Shown here in pieces: positions 15,917 through 24,231 of a stretch of 25,338 bases of DNA. Position numbers and translations under genes: made by a program. The notes beneath the pieces are model-generated. The model saw only the letters and a list, made by a program, of their open reading frames with translations. It had not been told where the DNA came from and did not search any database. The DNA is from Nitrospira sp. UBA6493 (lineage in GTDB: Bacteria; Nitrospirota; Nitrospiria; Nitrospirales; Nitrospiraceae): NCBI GenBank assembly GCA_002435325.1, contig DJMJ01000048.1, forward strand, positions 1 through 25,338. Reading direction: 5' to 3'. Within the stretch, counting starts at the first letter, position 1, and each line of letters opens with the position of its first letter.

Positions 15917-16762
15917 ATGATCGTCGCCATTTCGCGCATTGTGCTGGGGCTTATTCTCGCATGCTGGACCATACCCGCATGGGCCGAAGCAGAAAATCAG
16001 TCACTCCTCGTCCTGGACGTCATGGCCTTGTCCGGCCTGCAACACCAGATTCAGCAGATTCCACAACAGGTCCTCGCGGGATTCGATCAACAAGGCCGGA
16101 AACTACCGGGCGAACAACAGGCCGCCCTGCGTCACGCGCTCGCAACCTCGTTCGACGCCACCATGCTTGACGGAGTCATCGCAAAGAATCTGGAATCCTC
16201 CTTGGGTCCGGATGTGCTCACCGCAACCCTCAACTAGCTCAAATCTGACCTCGGCCGAAAAGTAACCAAACTGGAAGATGCTGCCGGCGAGCCCCGGTTC
16301 CAACAAGCATTGCAATCCTTCGCCAAACAACTGGAGAAAGCCCCGCCGGACAACGATCGCGTTCAACTGATTCGCCGGATCGATCGGGCATCGAACGGCA
16401 CGGACGTGCTCTTGGACATCTCAGAGTCGCTCGGACTGGGCATCGTAGCGGCGTATGAAGAGACCTTGCCGGCCCCACAGCGATCGGGATTGGACCATCT
16501 CCGCAGCCAGCTCGCCCGCAGCCGCGAAGCTCGGCGGCAGCAAATACAGGCCCATGTATGGGTCAGTCTGCTCCTTACTTACCGCACGCTTCCGCAGGAA
16601 GACTTGCGCCGCTATGTCGAATTCCTTGAAACAGAGGAAGGGCTCGGCTTCTACACGCAAGCCAATCTTGCGATTAAGGAAGCTCTCGAGATCAGTGTCA
16701 CGCGGATCAGCCGAGCGATGATCGACATTCTCAAACCGCCAGCCGGCCGAAAGGCGATCTGA
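15917..16762 (+). pseudogene. Exported helical protein (DUF2059-like?), interrupted by an in-frame TAG
   Basis: The ATG at 15917 has AAGGAG seven bases upstream and opens into a good signal peptide (MIVAISRIVLGLILACWTIP, cleavage after AWA). The mature part is helical. At codon 107 the frame meets TAG (16235-16237), then goes on in the same frame for 174 codons to TGA at 16762. The joined reading TLN-stop-LKSDLGRKVTKLE is smooth on both sides, and a Trp codon TGG changed to TAG is the likely lesion (NWLKSDLGRK reads like the xWxxSxLGxK feature of related exported proteins). The C-terminal part (EDLRRYVEFLETEEGLGFYT) resembles DUF2059, but I am not sure. No ATG restarts the second half early. 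Real pseudogene or base error remains open. Confidence 0.7.
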
Positions 16763-16814
16763 CAAAGGCCTCTTTGCAGGGGAAACCAATCCCTCGATCA
16801 TTGTGATTACTGAT

Positions 16815-18158
16815 TCAAAACCGCGTCACGCTGGAGAAGTGGAACTCCGGCAGGACAACCGCGGGGACCAGCATTTTGCCCGTCTCGGACGTGACCGCTT
16901 CCATGGGCACGGTCCAGGCTTCGACCTGTTGAAAGGCCCGCAACGGGCTCTCGTGAAAACGGAAATTCTTCACCGCCGACACGATCTCCCCGTTCTCCAC
17001 CAAGAAGGTTCCATCACGCGTCATCCCCGTCAGCGTGAGGTCGGTCGGGTTCACGGTCCGGAGATACCAGAAATTCGTCACCAGGATCGCCCGATCCGTC
17101 GATTTGATCAGCTGTGCCAGTGAGCCAGCCTGCGTGCCGTCGATGGAAAGACAGGGCGCCTCGATCGTCGGGATGACGCTGATTTGCTGCGCTTTTGCCG
17201 TAAACCGGTCATAGAGCAGCTGTTGCAAAGCTCCGTGGTGAATCCATCGTGACGCAGGAGAGGGCAAACCTTCGGAGGTAAAACCGACGCCGAGCAGATC
17301 GGGATGTCCCGGTGCATTCTCCAGCGAAATCCGCTTGTCGAGGATCCGCCGCTTCAGCTTGCCAGCGAAGGGACTGGTGCCTTTGAGATAGGCCTTGGCC
17401 TCCAGCATCCAGATGATCCAGGACCAGAGGCCGGCCACCGCCGCCGGTTCGAGGATCACCCGATAGCGGCCAGGCGGCAGTTCTTGCGGATCAGCCCCCT
17501 GGATCGCCTTGTGGATCGCGGAGAGTGTGCGCTCCTGCACCTTCAATCGGTCGATGGACCGATGCGCCGACGAGGCCCAGCCGGTGGCGTCACCGGATTG
17601 CACCGTAATGCTGAACCGAGCCTCCGTCCGCTCTTCGAACGCCAGGAGCCCTGTCCCCGCCGCCACGCCGACTGCCGCGCGGGATGAGGAGACAATCCCG
17701 GCCCCCGACAGATTTTCCATGCGGCATTGCCCGATCGCTTCATTGGCATATTCCAGACGCACAGCCGGACCGGCTTTGATCGTTTCGCCGCGCGCAGCCG
17801 GACAGGCACCGTATTCTTGAGGGCCAACCGGCGGGAGAAATTCCGGGTCTTCGGGTGAAACGCGTGCGATCGCCTCAGCCCGCTTCACAGTCTCACGCAA
17901 CGATCCGGCAGTGAAATCCGTCGTCGTTGCTGTGCCCTGACGCGCCCCGAACGCCACCGTAACGGCAACACTCCCCCGGCGGGTGTTCACATTCTGCACG
18001 ACCTGATTGTTGGCAAAGCGGGTGGTCCCGCCGTCCTGATCCTGCAACGTGACCAGGGTATGGTCCGCCGTCGAACACTTGAGGACCAGCTCGGCGATGA
18101 ACTGAAACTCCTCGCGGCTGGTCATCTTCGGCCATGGTTTGGCGCTGGTGGCCGTCAT
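16815..18158 (-). CDS. tldE: TldE/PmbA-family protein (partner of TldD)
   Basis: TldD and TldE form a heteromeric metalloprotease in the cytoplasm; in enterobacteria it digests unfolded peptides and matures microcin B17 and the CcdA antitoxin. This 447-residue protein has the family's two-domain layout: an N-terminal part with RFANNQVVQNVNTRRGSVAV and a C-terminal barrel with YRVILEPAAVAGLW, APGHPDLLGVGFTSEGLPS and LTLTGMTRDGTFLVENGEI. It lacks the HExxxH site, as expected for the non-catalytic TldE partner. Its ATG overlaps the TldD stop by four bases (ATGA), so translation is coupled. The sequence is quite diverged from enterobacterial PmbA, so family-level naming is safer than strict orthology. 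Confidence 0.87.
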   Translation of the reverse strand: MTATSAKPWPKMTSREEFQFIAELVLKCSTADHTLVTLQDQDGGTTRFANNQVVQNVNTRRGSVAVTVAFGARQGTATTTDFTAGSLRETVKRAEAIARVSPEDPEFLPPVGPQEYGACPAARGETIKAGPAVRLEYANEAIGQCRMENLSGAGIVSSSRAAVGVAAGTGLLAFEERTEARFSITVQSGDATGWASSAHRSIDRLKVQERTLSAIHKAIQGADPQELPPGRYRVILEPAAVAGLWSWIIWMLEAKAYLKGTSPFAGKLKRRILDKRISLENAPGHPDLLGVGFTSEGLPSPASRWIHHGALQQLLYDRFTAKAQQISVIPTIEAPCLSIDGTQAGSLAQLIKSTDRAILVTNFWYLRTVNPTDLTLTGMTRDGTFLVENGEIVSAVKNFRFHESPLRAFQQVEAWTVPMEAVTSETGKMLVPAVVLPEFHFSSVTRF

Positions 18159-19612
18159 GATCGTCCCTCACCGCGCAGCACCTGAACGTTGCGGAACCGG
18201 GCATGTGACGCAGGATGGCTCATCCAGCCTGATTGCCCAGGCTGGCCCTTGCCGCAGGTAATGAAGCCATAGCGCTGGCGATGCGACCGGTCGGCCACGC
18301 CGTCGCAACTATTCCAGAACTCCGGCGTAATGCCATGGTAGATCACATCGCACAACATGTGCGTGCGCTTGCCGTTCTCGATCAGCCAGAACGCGTCGCC
18401 GCCGAACTGGAAGTTGTAGCGCCGCTGGTCGATGCTGTAGGATCCGTGGCCTTCGATATAAATCCCGCGCTTTACACCGGCAAGAAGCTGGTCGAGCGTG
18501 GCCGATCCCGGCTCCAGTCCGATGTTCGCAATGCGGACGATGGGCACGCTCCCCCACCCGTCGGCGCGGTTGGACCCGCGTGAGCGGGCCTCGCCGATCT
18601 TCGACGCCACTTCGCGATTCGTGCAGTACCCGAGGAAGATTCCCTCGCGCACGATGTCCCACTTCTGGCACGCCACCCCGTCATCGTCATAGCCGGTGGC
18701 CGCCAGCGTGTCCGGTTCCGTGTTATCCGCCACCAGATTCACCTGCGGCGACCCATACCGGTACGTGCCGCGCTTGTCAGTGGTGAGGAAACTGGTGCCT
18801 GCGTAGTTCGCCTCGTAGCCCAGCGCCCGATCCAGCTCGCTCGGATGGCCGCAAGATTCATGCATGGTGAGAGACAGATGCTCGGGATCGAGCACCAGGT
18901 CATAGCGGCCCGCCTCGACGGCGGGCGACCGCACCTTCTCGACTGCCTGCCGCGCCACCAGCGGAGCCTGCCGCAGGAAGTCGGCCTCTTCGATCAGTTC
19001 ATAGCCGCGCCGGAGATGCGGTGTATTGAACGACCGGCTGGCGAATCGCCCGTCGTGGAGTGCCGTGGCGGTACAGTCACCGCTGGAGGCGAGTAGGTCG
19101 AATTCCAGGTGCGTGCCTTCAGTGGAGGCCAATAGTTTTCGATCTCGGCGCGCCCACAATCCGGCGCTGCTACGGACCACGCTCGCTTGTCCATGGAGCG
19201 ATTCCATCGTTGCCAGTAGCAGATCTGTTTTCTGTTCGAGCGGCACGCTGAACGGGTCGATGCGGACCGGCGTGACAATCCGATCGCGATGGACCGGCTC
19301 ACGAGCCAGGGTGACCTTCTCTACAACGATGGAGGCGGAGCCTTTGGCGATCTCGACAGCCAGATCGGTGACACGCGGCACTTCTTCGAGAGAGAGAATG
19401 GAGCTCGCCGCAAACCCCCAGGCCCCGTGATACAGGACGCGCACTCCGAATCCGATGTCGTCCTGGTTGCGAATCGAGGCGATGCGGCGATCTTCGCCGC
19501 GAATGGTCTGTGTGGTGGCCCGTTGTATCCGGATGTCGCCGTACTCGGCGCCCGAGCTTGCCAGACGTTTCAGCGCGAGGTCGGCGAAATCATCCCAGCT
19601 GGGAGTCGGCAT
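18155..19612 (-). CDS. tldD: TldD-family metalloprotease
   Basis: This is the catalytic subunit of the TldD-TldE pair, 485 residues. The metal site HExxxH is visible as MHESCGHPSELD (His251, Glu252, His256), and a Cys near the C-terminus, Cys453 in ITCGKGQPGQSG, matches the third zinc ligand known in TldD. Other blocks are DLVLDPEHLSLT before the motif and YGSPQVNLVADNTEPDTLAA after it. The start ATG at 19612 has CAGGATG nearby. It is the first gene of the pair and is divergent from the HTH/zinc-ribbon gene over 95 bases. No RiPP precursor or cyclase gene is adjacent, so a housekeeping proteolysis role is at least as likely as peptide maturation. Confidence 0.92.
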   Translation of the reverse strand: MPTPSWDDFADLALKRLASSGAEYGDIRIQRATTQTIRGEDRRIASIRNQDDIGFGVRVLYHGAWGFAASSILSLEEVPRVTDLAVEIAKGSASIVVEKVTLAREPVHRDRIVTPVRIDPFSVPLEQKTDLLLATMESLHGQASVVRSSAGLWARRDRKLLASTEGTHLEFDLLASSGDCTATALHDGRFASRSFNTPHLRRGYELIEEADFLRQAPLVARQAVEKVRSPAVEAGRYDLVLDPEHLSLTMHESCGHPSELDRALGYEANYAGTSFLTTDKRGTYRYGSPQVNLVADNTEPDTLAATGYDDDGVACQKWDIVREGIFLGYCTNREVASKIGEARSRGSNRADGWGSVPIVRIANIGLEPGSATLDQLLAGVKRGIYIEGHGSYSIDQRRYNFQFGGDAFWLIENGKRTHMLCDVIYHGITPEFWNSCDGVADRSHRQRYGFITCGKGQPGQSGWMSHPASHARFRNVQVLRGEGRS

Positions 19613-19672
19613 GCACTCATCCTGTCAAACTCTGAGGCGCGGTGCAAGGCCGGACGCCTCGACAAGACCAGC

Positions 19673-19701
19673 TTGGCTTTCCAGCGACAGTGCCGTACGA
19701 T
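19673..19701 (+). promoter_or_regulatory. Candidate sigma-70-type promoter (TTGGCT - 17 - TACGAT) placing the start at an ATG
   Basis: TTGGCT (19673-19678) and TACGAT (19696-19701) each match four of six consensus bases and are separated by exactly 17 bases. Transcription would begin about seven bases after the -10 box, at or next to the ATG at 19708, which itself has no ribosome site. This suggests a leaderless messenger. The match is modest and could be chance. Confidence 0.35.
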
Positions 19702-19707
19702 GCCCCT

Positions 19708-20028
19708 ATGCTGAGCCCCGAGCGCACTCCCCGCCAACGCATGATGGATTTGTTAACCGGCACCCGTCTGGCCACGCACCAGCTGGCGCAGATGCTCGGG
19801 ATTCCCGAACGGCAGGTCGAAGATCATCTCGAACATGTGGTGAAATCGCTTGCGCGGGACAAGACCCGCCGATTCATTCTGGAGCCGTCTCACTGCCAGG
19901 ATTGCAACTTCGTCTTCCGCGACCGACGCCGTCTCACCCGCCCAAGCCGCTGCCCTCTGTGTCGGAGCGAGGATATTACCGCACCCCGTTACGGCATCGA
20001 GGAAACCGAGCAGCCGAAACCCCGCTGA
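19708..20028 (+). CDS. Small transcriptional regulator: HTH domain plus zinc ribbon (COG3357-like)
   Basis: The 106-residue protein has an N-terminal winged-helix-like segment (RQRMMDLLTGTRLATHQLAQ, then MLGIPERQVEDHLEHVVKSL; about residues 9-50). A zinc ribbon follows, with Cys63-x2-Cys66 (CQDC) and Cys82-x2-Cys85 (CPLC). This combination fits COG3357, predicted regulators with an HTH fused to a zinc ribbon, better known from archaea. Targets are unknown. The ATG at 19708 is chosen because it opens directly into the domain, but it has no Shine-Dalgarno; a longer in-frame reading to 19642 adds an unconvincing extension. It is divergent from tldD and 136 bases upstream of the SulP gene. Confidence 0.8.
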   Translation: MLSPERTPRQRMMDLLTGTRLATHQLAQMLGIPERQVEDHLEHVVKSLARDKTRRFILEPSHCQDCNFVFRDRRRLTRPSRCPLCRSEDITAPRYGIEETEQPKPR

Positions 20029-20164
20029 GAGCCATTACGCCTACCAATGCCGTAAGCCTGCCAACAACGGCGAATATTCATTTTTCATTAGTAATTACCC
20101 TGTTCTCGACTAGACTGGTGTGAGTACGTCGATGGCCGTGTCATGCTCGGAAGGCGGTACAGTG

Positions 20165-21781
20165 ATGGCTCTTGCAGCCAGCGATGGCCCACCAGCAAGC
20201 TCGCGGGTGAGTGTCTATAAAAGCGAGCTCTTTTCTTCCTTCGTGGTGTTCCTCGTGGCGCTGCCCCTTTGTATGGGGATCACCGTCGCCTCCGGCGCCC
20301 CTCCTGGCTCGCGAATCATGACCGCCATCATCGGCGGCCTGGTTGTCGGCTGGCTGGCCGGCTGCCCCCTCCAGGTCAGCGGGCCGGCTGCCGGTCTCAC
20401 CGTCATCGTCTGGGAGCTGATTCATACTCACGGCGTCGAAAAATACGGCATCATTGTGCTCCTCGCCGGTTTCATCCAAATCGTCTGGGCCTGGCTGCAT
20501 GTTGGCCATTGGTTTCGGGCTGTATCTCCAGCCGTTGTTCGCGGCATGCTGGCCGGGATCGGCCTGCTGATCTTCGTCGGTCAAATCCATGTGATGATCG
20601 ACGATGTGCCGCATGGAAGCGGGCTTGCCAACATCCTCTCCCTGCCGAACGCCTTCATGAAAACGGTCGTTCCTGACGGATCGATCGCAACCCCCCATCA
20701 AGAAGCCGCCTGGATCGGCCTGCTTACGATCGCAACGATCCTCTTATGGACTGCCTATGCGCCAAAGCTGCTGCGGGCCGTACCGGCTGTGCTGATCGGT
20801 GTGCTCACTGCCACAGGTGTGACCATTCTGTTTGAGCTTCCGATCAGCCACATCACCTTTCCCGATAATCCATTCAAGGTCTTTCATTTTCCGACTCTCG
20901 ACAGTATGGCCCATCTATTGGACCCCACCATCCTGACGGAGGCGGTCGGACTCGCCTTTATCGCGAGTGTAGAGACATTACTCTCCGCCACCGCCGTCGA
21001 CCAACTGCACACCGGCCCTCGCACCAAATACAACCGCGAACTATTTTCGCAGGGCGTCGGCAATACGCTGTGCGGTCTTGGAGGCGTATTGCCAATGACC
21101 GGGGTGATCGTCCGCAGCGCCGCCAATGTACAGGCTGGCGCCAAAACCCGCGCCTCGGCCATTCTTCATGGAGTCTGGCTCCTCCTGTTCGTCGGCGCCC
21201 TGCCGTTTGTGCTCAACCTGATCCCCACTGCCAGTTTAGAAGCAGTCCTGGTCTATACGGGATACAAACTCATGAATTTCGGCGTCGTCCGCGACCTGCG
21301 CCGGCATGGGCAGAGCGAAGTCTGGATTTATGCCCTGACCATGGGCTTGATCGTACTCACGAATTTGCTCACAGGGGTCATGATCGGCGTCGGACTGGCT
21401 GCCGCCAAGCTTATTTATACGACACAAAATCTCGAGGCCCATCTGCATCGGGAGCAGGAAACGGGACATCTGACGCTGCAGTTGGCCGGCATCGCCACCT
21501 TTGTCAGCCTGCCTCGGCTCGCTACGGCAGTGGAAAATATCCCGCCTCATGCCGAGGTCCAGGTATCCATCACGTCCCTGCGCCACATCGACCATGCCTG
21601 CTTGGATCTCCTCCAGTCGTGGCAGAACATGCACGAGGCAGGAGGAGGTCGGGCGCACATTGAGTGGGACAAGCTGCGTGGGCTTTCTTACCAGACGAGA
21701 AAACCAGATAGAAACCTGGCCGCTTATCAGTGGCCCTATCCCTTGTCTATCTGGATGGACAAGAGAAAACCAGCCGCGTAG
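20165..21781 (+). CDS. SulP-family anion transporter (possible bicarbonate or sulfate carrier)
   Basis: SulP carriers move sulfate, bicarbonate or other anions, usually with Na+ or H+. The 538-residue product has about 10-12 hydrophobic helices starting after residue 20 (SSFVVFLVALPLCMGITVAS). The hallmark GxPxQVSGPAAGLTVIV-type segment appears as CPLQVSGPAAGLTVIVWELI and a later one as VLPMTGVIVRSAANVQAGAK. The C-terminal cytosolic part (about 430-500) looks like a shortened or degenerate STAS domain (LQLAGIATFVSLPRL, then VQVSITSLRHIDHACLDLLQ). Substrate cannot be read; bicarbonate is suggested only by general resemblance, and no carbonic anhydrase is adjacent. The ATG at 20165 has GGAAGGCGG six bases upstream; GTG 20162 and GTG 20120 are alternatives. 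Confidence 0.9.
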   Translation: MALAASDGPPASSRVSVYKSELFSSFVVFLVALPLCMGITVASGAPPGSRIMTAIIGGLVVGWLAGCPLQVSGPAAGLTVIVWELIHTHGVEKYGIIVLLAGFIQIVWAWLHVGHWFRAVSPAVVRGMLAGIGLLIFVGQIHVMIDDVPHGSGLANILSLPNAFMKTVVPDGSIATPHQEAAWIGLLTIATILLWTAYAPKLLRAVPAVLIGVLTATGVTILFELPISHITFPDNPFKVFHFPTLDSMAHLLDPTILTEAVGLAFIASVETLLSATAVDQLHTGPRTKYNRELFSQGVGNTLCGLGGVLPMTGVIVRSAANVQAGAKTRASAILHGVWLLLFVGALPFVLNLIPTASLEAVLVYTGYKLMNFGVVRDLRRHGQSEVWIYALTMGLIVLTNLLTGVMIGVGLAAAKLIYTTQNLEAHLHREQETGHLTLQLAGIATFVSLPRLATAVENIPPHAEVQVSITSLRHIDHACLDLLQSWQNMHEAGGGRAHIEWDKLRGLSYQTRKPDRNLAAYQWPYPLSIWMDKRKPAA

Positions 21782-21794
21782 GATAACGCGCACC

Positions 21795-22028
21795 ATGCGC
21801 GCCGCGACAATTCTTCGCACAATTCTGTGCCTCTTGCTCCTTGCGCTGACCGTCGCCTGCGACGTTGACAAAGCCAAGGAATTGCTGGACACCGCCGAAT
21901 TCGAAGAACGCCAGATGAACCTCCCTCATGCCAAGCAGTTGTATGAAGATGTGATTCGCCTCTATCCCGGCAGTAAAGAAGCGGAGGCTGCCCGCGCACG
22001 TCTGGCACAACTCAATACTGGCCACTAA
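21795..22028 (+). CDS. Small lipoprotein with a single TPR-like motif
   Basis: The 77-residue product begins with a lipoprotein signal (MRAATILRTILCLLLLALTV) ending at VAC, with lipidated Cys22. Asp23 follows directly; in E. coli Asp at +2 retains lipoproteins in the inner membrane, but this rule may not hold here. The mature part is one helical hairpin of TPR type (NLPHAKQLYEDVIRLYPGSK followed by AAAR-type helix), like a single repeat of BamD/YfgM-type proteins. With only about 55 mature residues it is too short to be BamD. It starts 13 bases after the SulP stop, without a clear ribosome site, so it is probably translated from the SulP transcript. Confidence 0.72.
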   Translation: MRAATILRTILCLLLLALTVACDVDKAKELLDTAEFEERQMNLPHAKQLYEDVIRLYPGSKEAEAARARLAQLNTGH

Positions 22029-22168
22029 CGAAGAACGCTCTTCCCCCCTTCCGAGATTCACATTCCCCCTCCTTCGAGGCATGTGCTTCGACAGCACAAG
22101 AAGGTACTCTGAAACTCGACACCGTGCCCGTTGCATCTGTGATGCGGCCACTGTTCGAGGAGGACCGA

Positions 22169-22498
22169 ATGTCGAAAACCTATATCCCGCGCAAGGGATT
22201 GCGCATGCCGACGCAATGCACTTTTCTGTATTTTTGGGAAGGGGCCCTCGTCCAGGGAACTCTGTGGGATGTCTCGGAAACCGGATGGCGGGCCACCATG
22301 GATCAGCCACTTCCTGCCGGGACAGAAACCACAGCCTACCTGGCCCTACCGGACGAGAGTGACTCCAAATATCTAATTGTGGACTCGGCCACATTGCGCT
22401 GGTCGGACGGCACAATGACCGGCTGGAAAGTCGAGCGGCTGGATGTGGCCGCCCGCGAACGATTGCAGCAGTATATCGACTTTGACACGACGGACTGA
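22169..22498 (+). CDS. PilZ domain protein (c-di-GMP receptor candidate)
   Basis: The 109-residue protein is essentially one PilZ domain. Both c-di-GMP-binding motifs are present: RxxxR as RKGLR (Arg8, Arg12) and (D/N)xSxxG as DVSETG (34-39). It ends in a helix (DVAARERLQQYIDFD). Such stand-alone PilZ proteins act as adaptors that pass the c-di-GMP signal to partners in motility, secretion or exopolysaccharide synthesis. The ATG at 22169 has AGGAGG six bases upstream. It is 140 bases after the small lipoprotein with no gene in that gap. The stop lies four bases from the convergent DUF1295 gene. It is intact, unlike the PilZ gene at 10837 and the PilZ part of bcsA. Confidence 0.82.
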   Translation: MSKTYIPRKGLRMPTQCTFLYFWEGALVQGTLWDVSETGWRATMDQPLPAGTETTAYLALPDESDSKYLIVDSATLRWSDGTMTGWKVERLDVAARERLQQYIDFDTTD

Positions 22499-22502
22499 AC
22501 CG

Positions 22503-23315
22503 CTACCGGATGTCCTTGTCTGGACCTGAACGCGGCCACCAAGGGATGAAAGTGCTCGTCGTGTCCTGATAGCGGCGATAGTCCTTCCCGCGCGTGTGAA
22601 GCGCCTGGGCCTCCGCCCAGGGAATACCGGTGATCTTCACCAGCGCCACCCCCATCACGACCGGACCGATCCACGTCAGCAGCCAGCCGGGACTCCCGAT
22701 CGCCATCACCACATAGGCCCACCAATGCACCCATTCGAAAAAGTAGTTGGGGTGGCGTGAGACATACCAGAGCCCCTCACGGCACACACGATCATGATTC
22801 CAGGGCTTGGCGCGAAACCGGGCAAGCTGCCAATCGGCGAGGGCTTCCCCTCCAACCCCGATGAGCCACACCACCACCCCGGCCAATTCCCACAGGCCGA
22901 ACGGCGGTCTGGGATTCTGCATCACCGCCAGATAGGGAAGGGAGAAGAGCACGACGGCGGCGGCCTGCAGCTGAAAATAGCCAAACATCACCGGGAGCTT
23001 TTCAAGATTCCATTCACGTCGCAGCCGCTGATAACGGGCATCTTCGGGTTGTCCCAGCACCCGGTTGAGCAGAATATACGTCCCGAGCCGCAACCCGTAC
23101 ATTGCTGCCATGCCCGTCACCAATACTTTGCGTTCGTCTTCTCCCTGCGCGACCCAGCCATACCACCCCACAACGAGGACCAGGCCGTAGCACCACCCGA
23201 CATCTGCGAGCGACGCGTTGCGTTGTACCCGTTCGATCAGCCACAGAACCGCCATCCATGCTACCATGGCTAGCCAGGCCCAGAGGAGGAGTGTCAGTGG
23301 GTCGTACCGGGTCAT
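22503..23315 (-). CDS. DUF1295 integral membrane protein (steroid 5-alpha-reductase/ICMT-like fold)
   Basis: The 270-residue protein has about six or seven transmembrane helices. The C-terminal SRHPNYFFEWVHWWAYVVMA (from Ser186) is the RHPNYxxE signature of the isoprenylcysteine methyltransferase/5-alpha-reductase superfamily, and LADVGW near residue 36 is typical of DUF1295. The chemical function of bacterial DUF1295 proteins is not established; a reductase or methyltransferase acting on a membrane lipid is possible. The ATG overlaps the stop of the SDR gene by four bases (ATGA), so the two are translated together and may act on the same pathway. Confidence 0.87.
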   Translation of the reverse strand: MTRYDPLTLLLWAWLAMVAWMAVLWLIERVQRNASLADVGWCYGLVLVVGWYGWVAQGEDERKVLVTGMAAMYGLRLGTYILLNRVLGQPEDARYQRLRREWNLEKLPVMFGYFQLQAAAVVLFSLPYLAVMQNPRPPFGLWELAGVVVWLIGVGGEALADWQLARFRAKPWNHDRVCREGLWYVSRHPNYFFEWVHWWAYVVMAIGSPGWLLTWIGPVVMGVALVKITGIPWAEAQALHTRGKDYRRYQDTTSTFIPWWPRSGPDKDIR

Positions 23316-24223
23316 GGATTGAGATCTGTCATGGCGTAGTCCCAGAGGTCCGCACCGTCACGGGGACGCGACGCGATCCAGTGGCGAAAACCCGTGAGAG
23401 GGAAGGATAAGAGACGCTGAATTTTCTCGCAACGCATCGACAGATCAGGCGGCCGTTGCGGCCCGCGATACTCCGCCACTGATCCGGGCTGGAGGCCTGA
23501 CGACAGCTCAGGATACCAGGTGGCCAACGCTTTGCCGATGTCCAAGCGTGAGAGCCGTTCGGTCCCGCTAAGATGGTACAGACCGGGCCGCTCACAGACG
23601 ATCAATTCCCAGACCGCCCGCGCGGCCACACCAGCCGGAATCGGACTGCGAAACTCATCGGTAAAGAGGGTGAGCCGGTGATCGCGCACGGCACTTCGGC
23701 GCATGTCTTCCACAAAACTGCGGTCGCCGGTCTGCGAAGTGCCGGCCGTCAGGGCCAGGCGGATCACCGTATGATGGGGATTGGCGAGGACGGCCTGTTC
23801 GGCCTCCGCCTTGGTCTCTCCATAGTAATTGACCGGATTGATCCGGTCCGTTTCGACATACCAGCCTTGCCGGCCGTCGAACACTTGATCGCTGGACAAA
23901 AAGAGGAACGGGATTTTGTCCGCAAGCGAGGCGAGGAGCACGGTGGCCTCGACGTTCACTCGCCGGGCCAACTCGGGATCCTGCTCACAGACGGCGGGTC
24001 GGCTGATCGCGGCGCAATGGATGACCGCCGCCGGCTGATGTTCCTGCCAGATCCGGCTGACGCTCGCCTCATCCGTGAGATCGACATCCTGTCTGGTGAG
24101 CCCGCGTACATCCCATTCAGGCGCCCAGCGCGAGGCGGTGGCGAGGAGATACCGGCCAATCAACCCGGCGGCGCCGGTGACAAGTGCAACGGGCTTCCGC
24201 GCGCCGCCAAGACGATTGGCCAT
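23312..24223 (-). CDS. SDR-family NAD(P)-dependent sugar-nucleotide reductase (RmlD-like)
   Basis: The 303-residue protein is an extended short-chain dehydrogenase. The nucleotide motif is GAAGLIG (17-23) and the catalytic Tyr-x3-Lys is Tyr134 to Lys138 in NYYGETK. The middle (AVIHCAAISRPAVCEQDPEL, then FLFLSSDQVFDG) is like dTDP-4-dehydrorhamnose reductase (RmlD), and GLYHLSGTERLSRLDIGKAL fits its C-terminal part. No other rhamnose genes are nearby, so the substrate is open. The ATG has a weak site and lies eight bases after the ettA stop, so coupling to ettA is likely. The downstream DUF1295 gene overlaps by four bases. Confidence 0.87.
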   Translation of the reverse strand: MANRLGGARKPVALVTGAAGLIGRYLLATASRWAPEWDVRGLTRQDVDLTDEASVSRIWQEHQPAAVIHCAAISRPAVCEQDPELARRVNVEATVLLASLADKIPFLFLSSDQVFDGRQGWYVETDRINPVNYYGETKAEAEQAVLANPHHTVIRLALTAGTSQTGDRSFVEDMRRSAVRDHRLTLFTDEFRSPIPAGVAARAVWELIVCERPGLYHLSGTERLSRLDIGKALATWYPELSSGLQPGSVAEYRGPQRPPDLSMRCEKIQRLLSFPLTGFRHWIASRPRDGADLWDYAMTDLNP

Positions 24224-24231
24224 AAGAACGG

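Noticed and set aside
408..16237. Stop-codon recoding (TAA or TAG read as an amino acid) to explain the interrupted genes
   Set aside because: TAA and TAG end intact genes here (leuD, leuC, corA), no suppressor tRNA or recoding element was seen, and the two interrupted codons are of different types.
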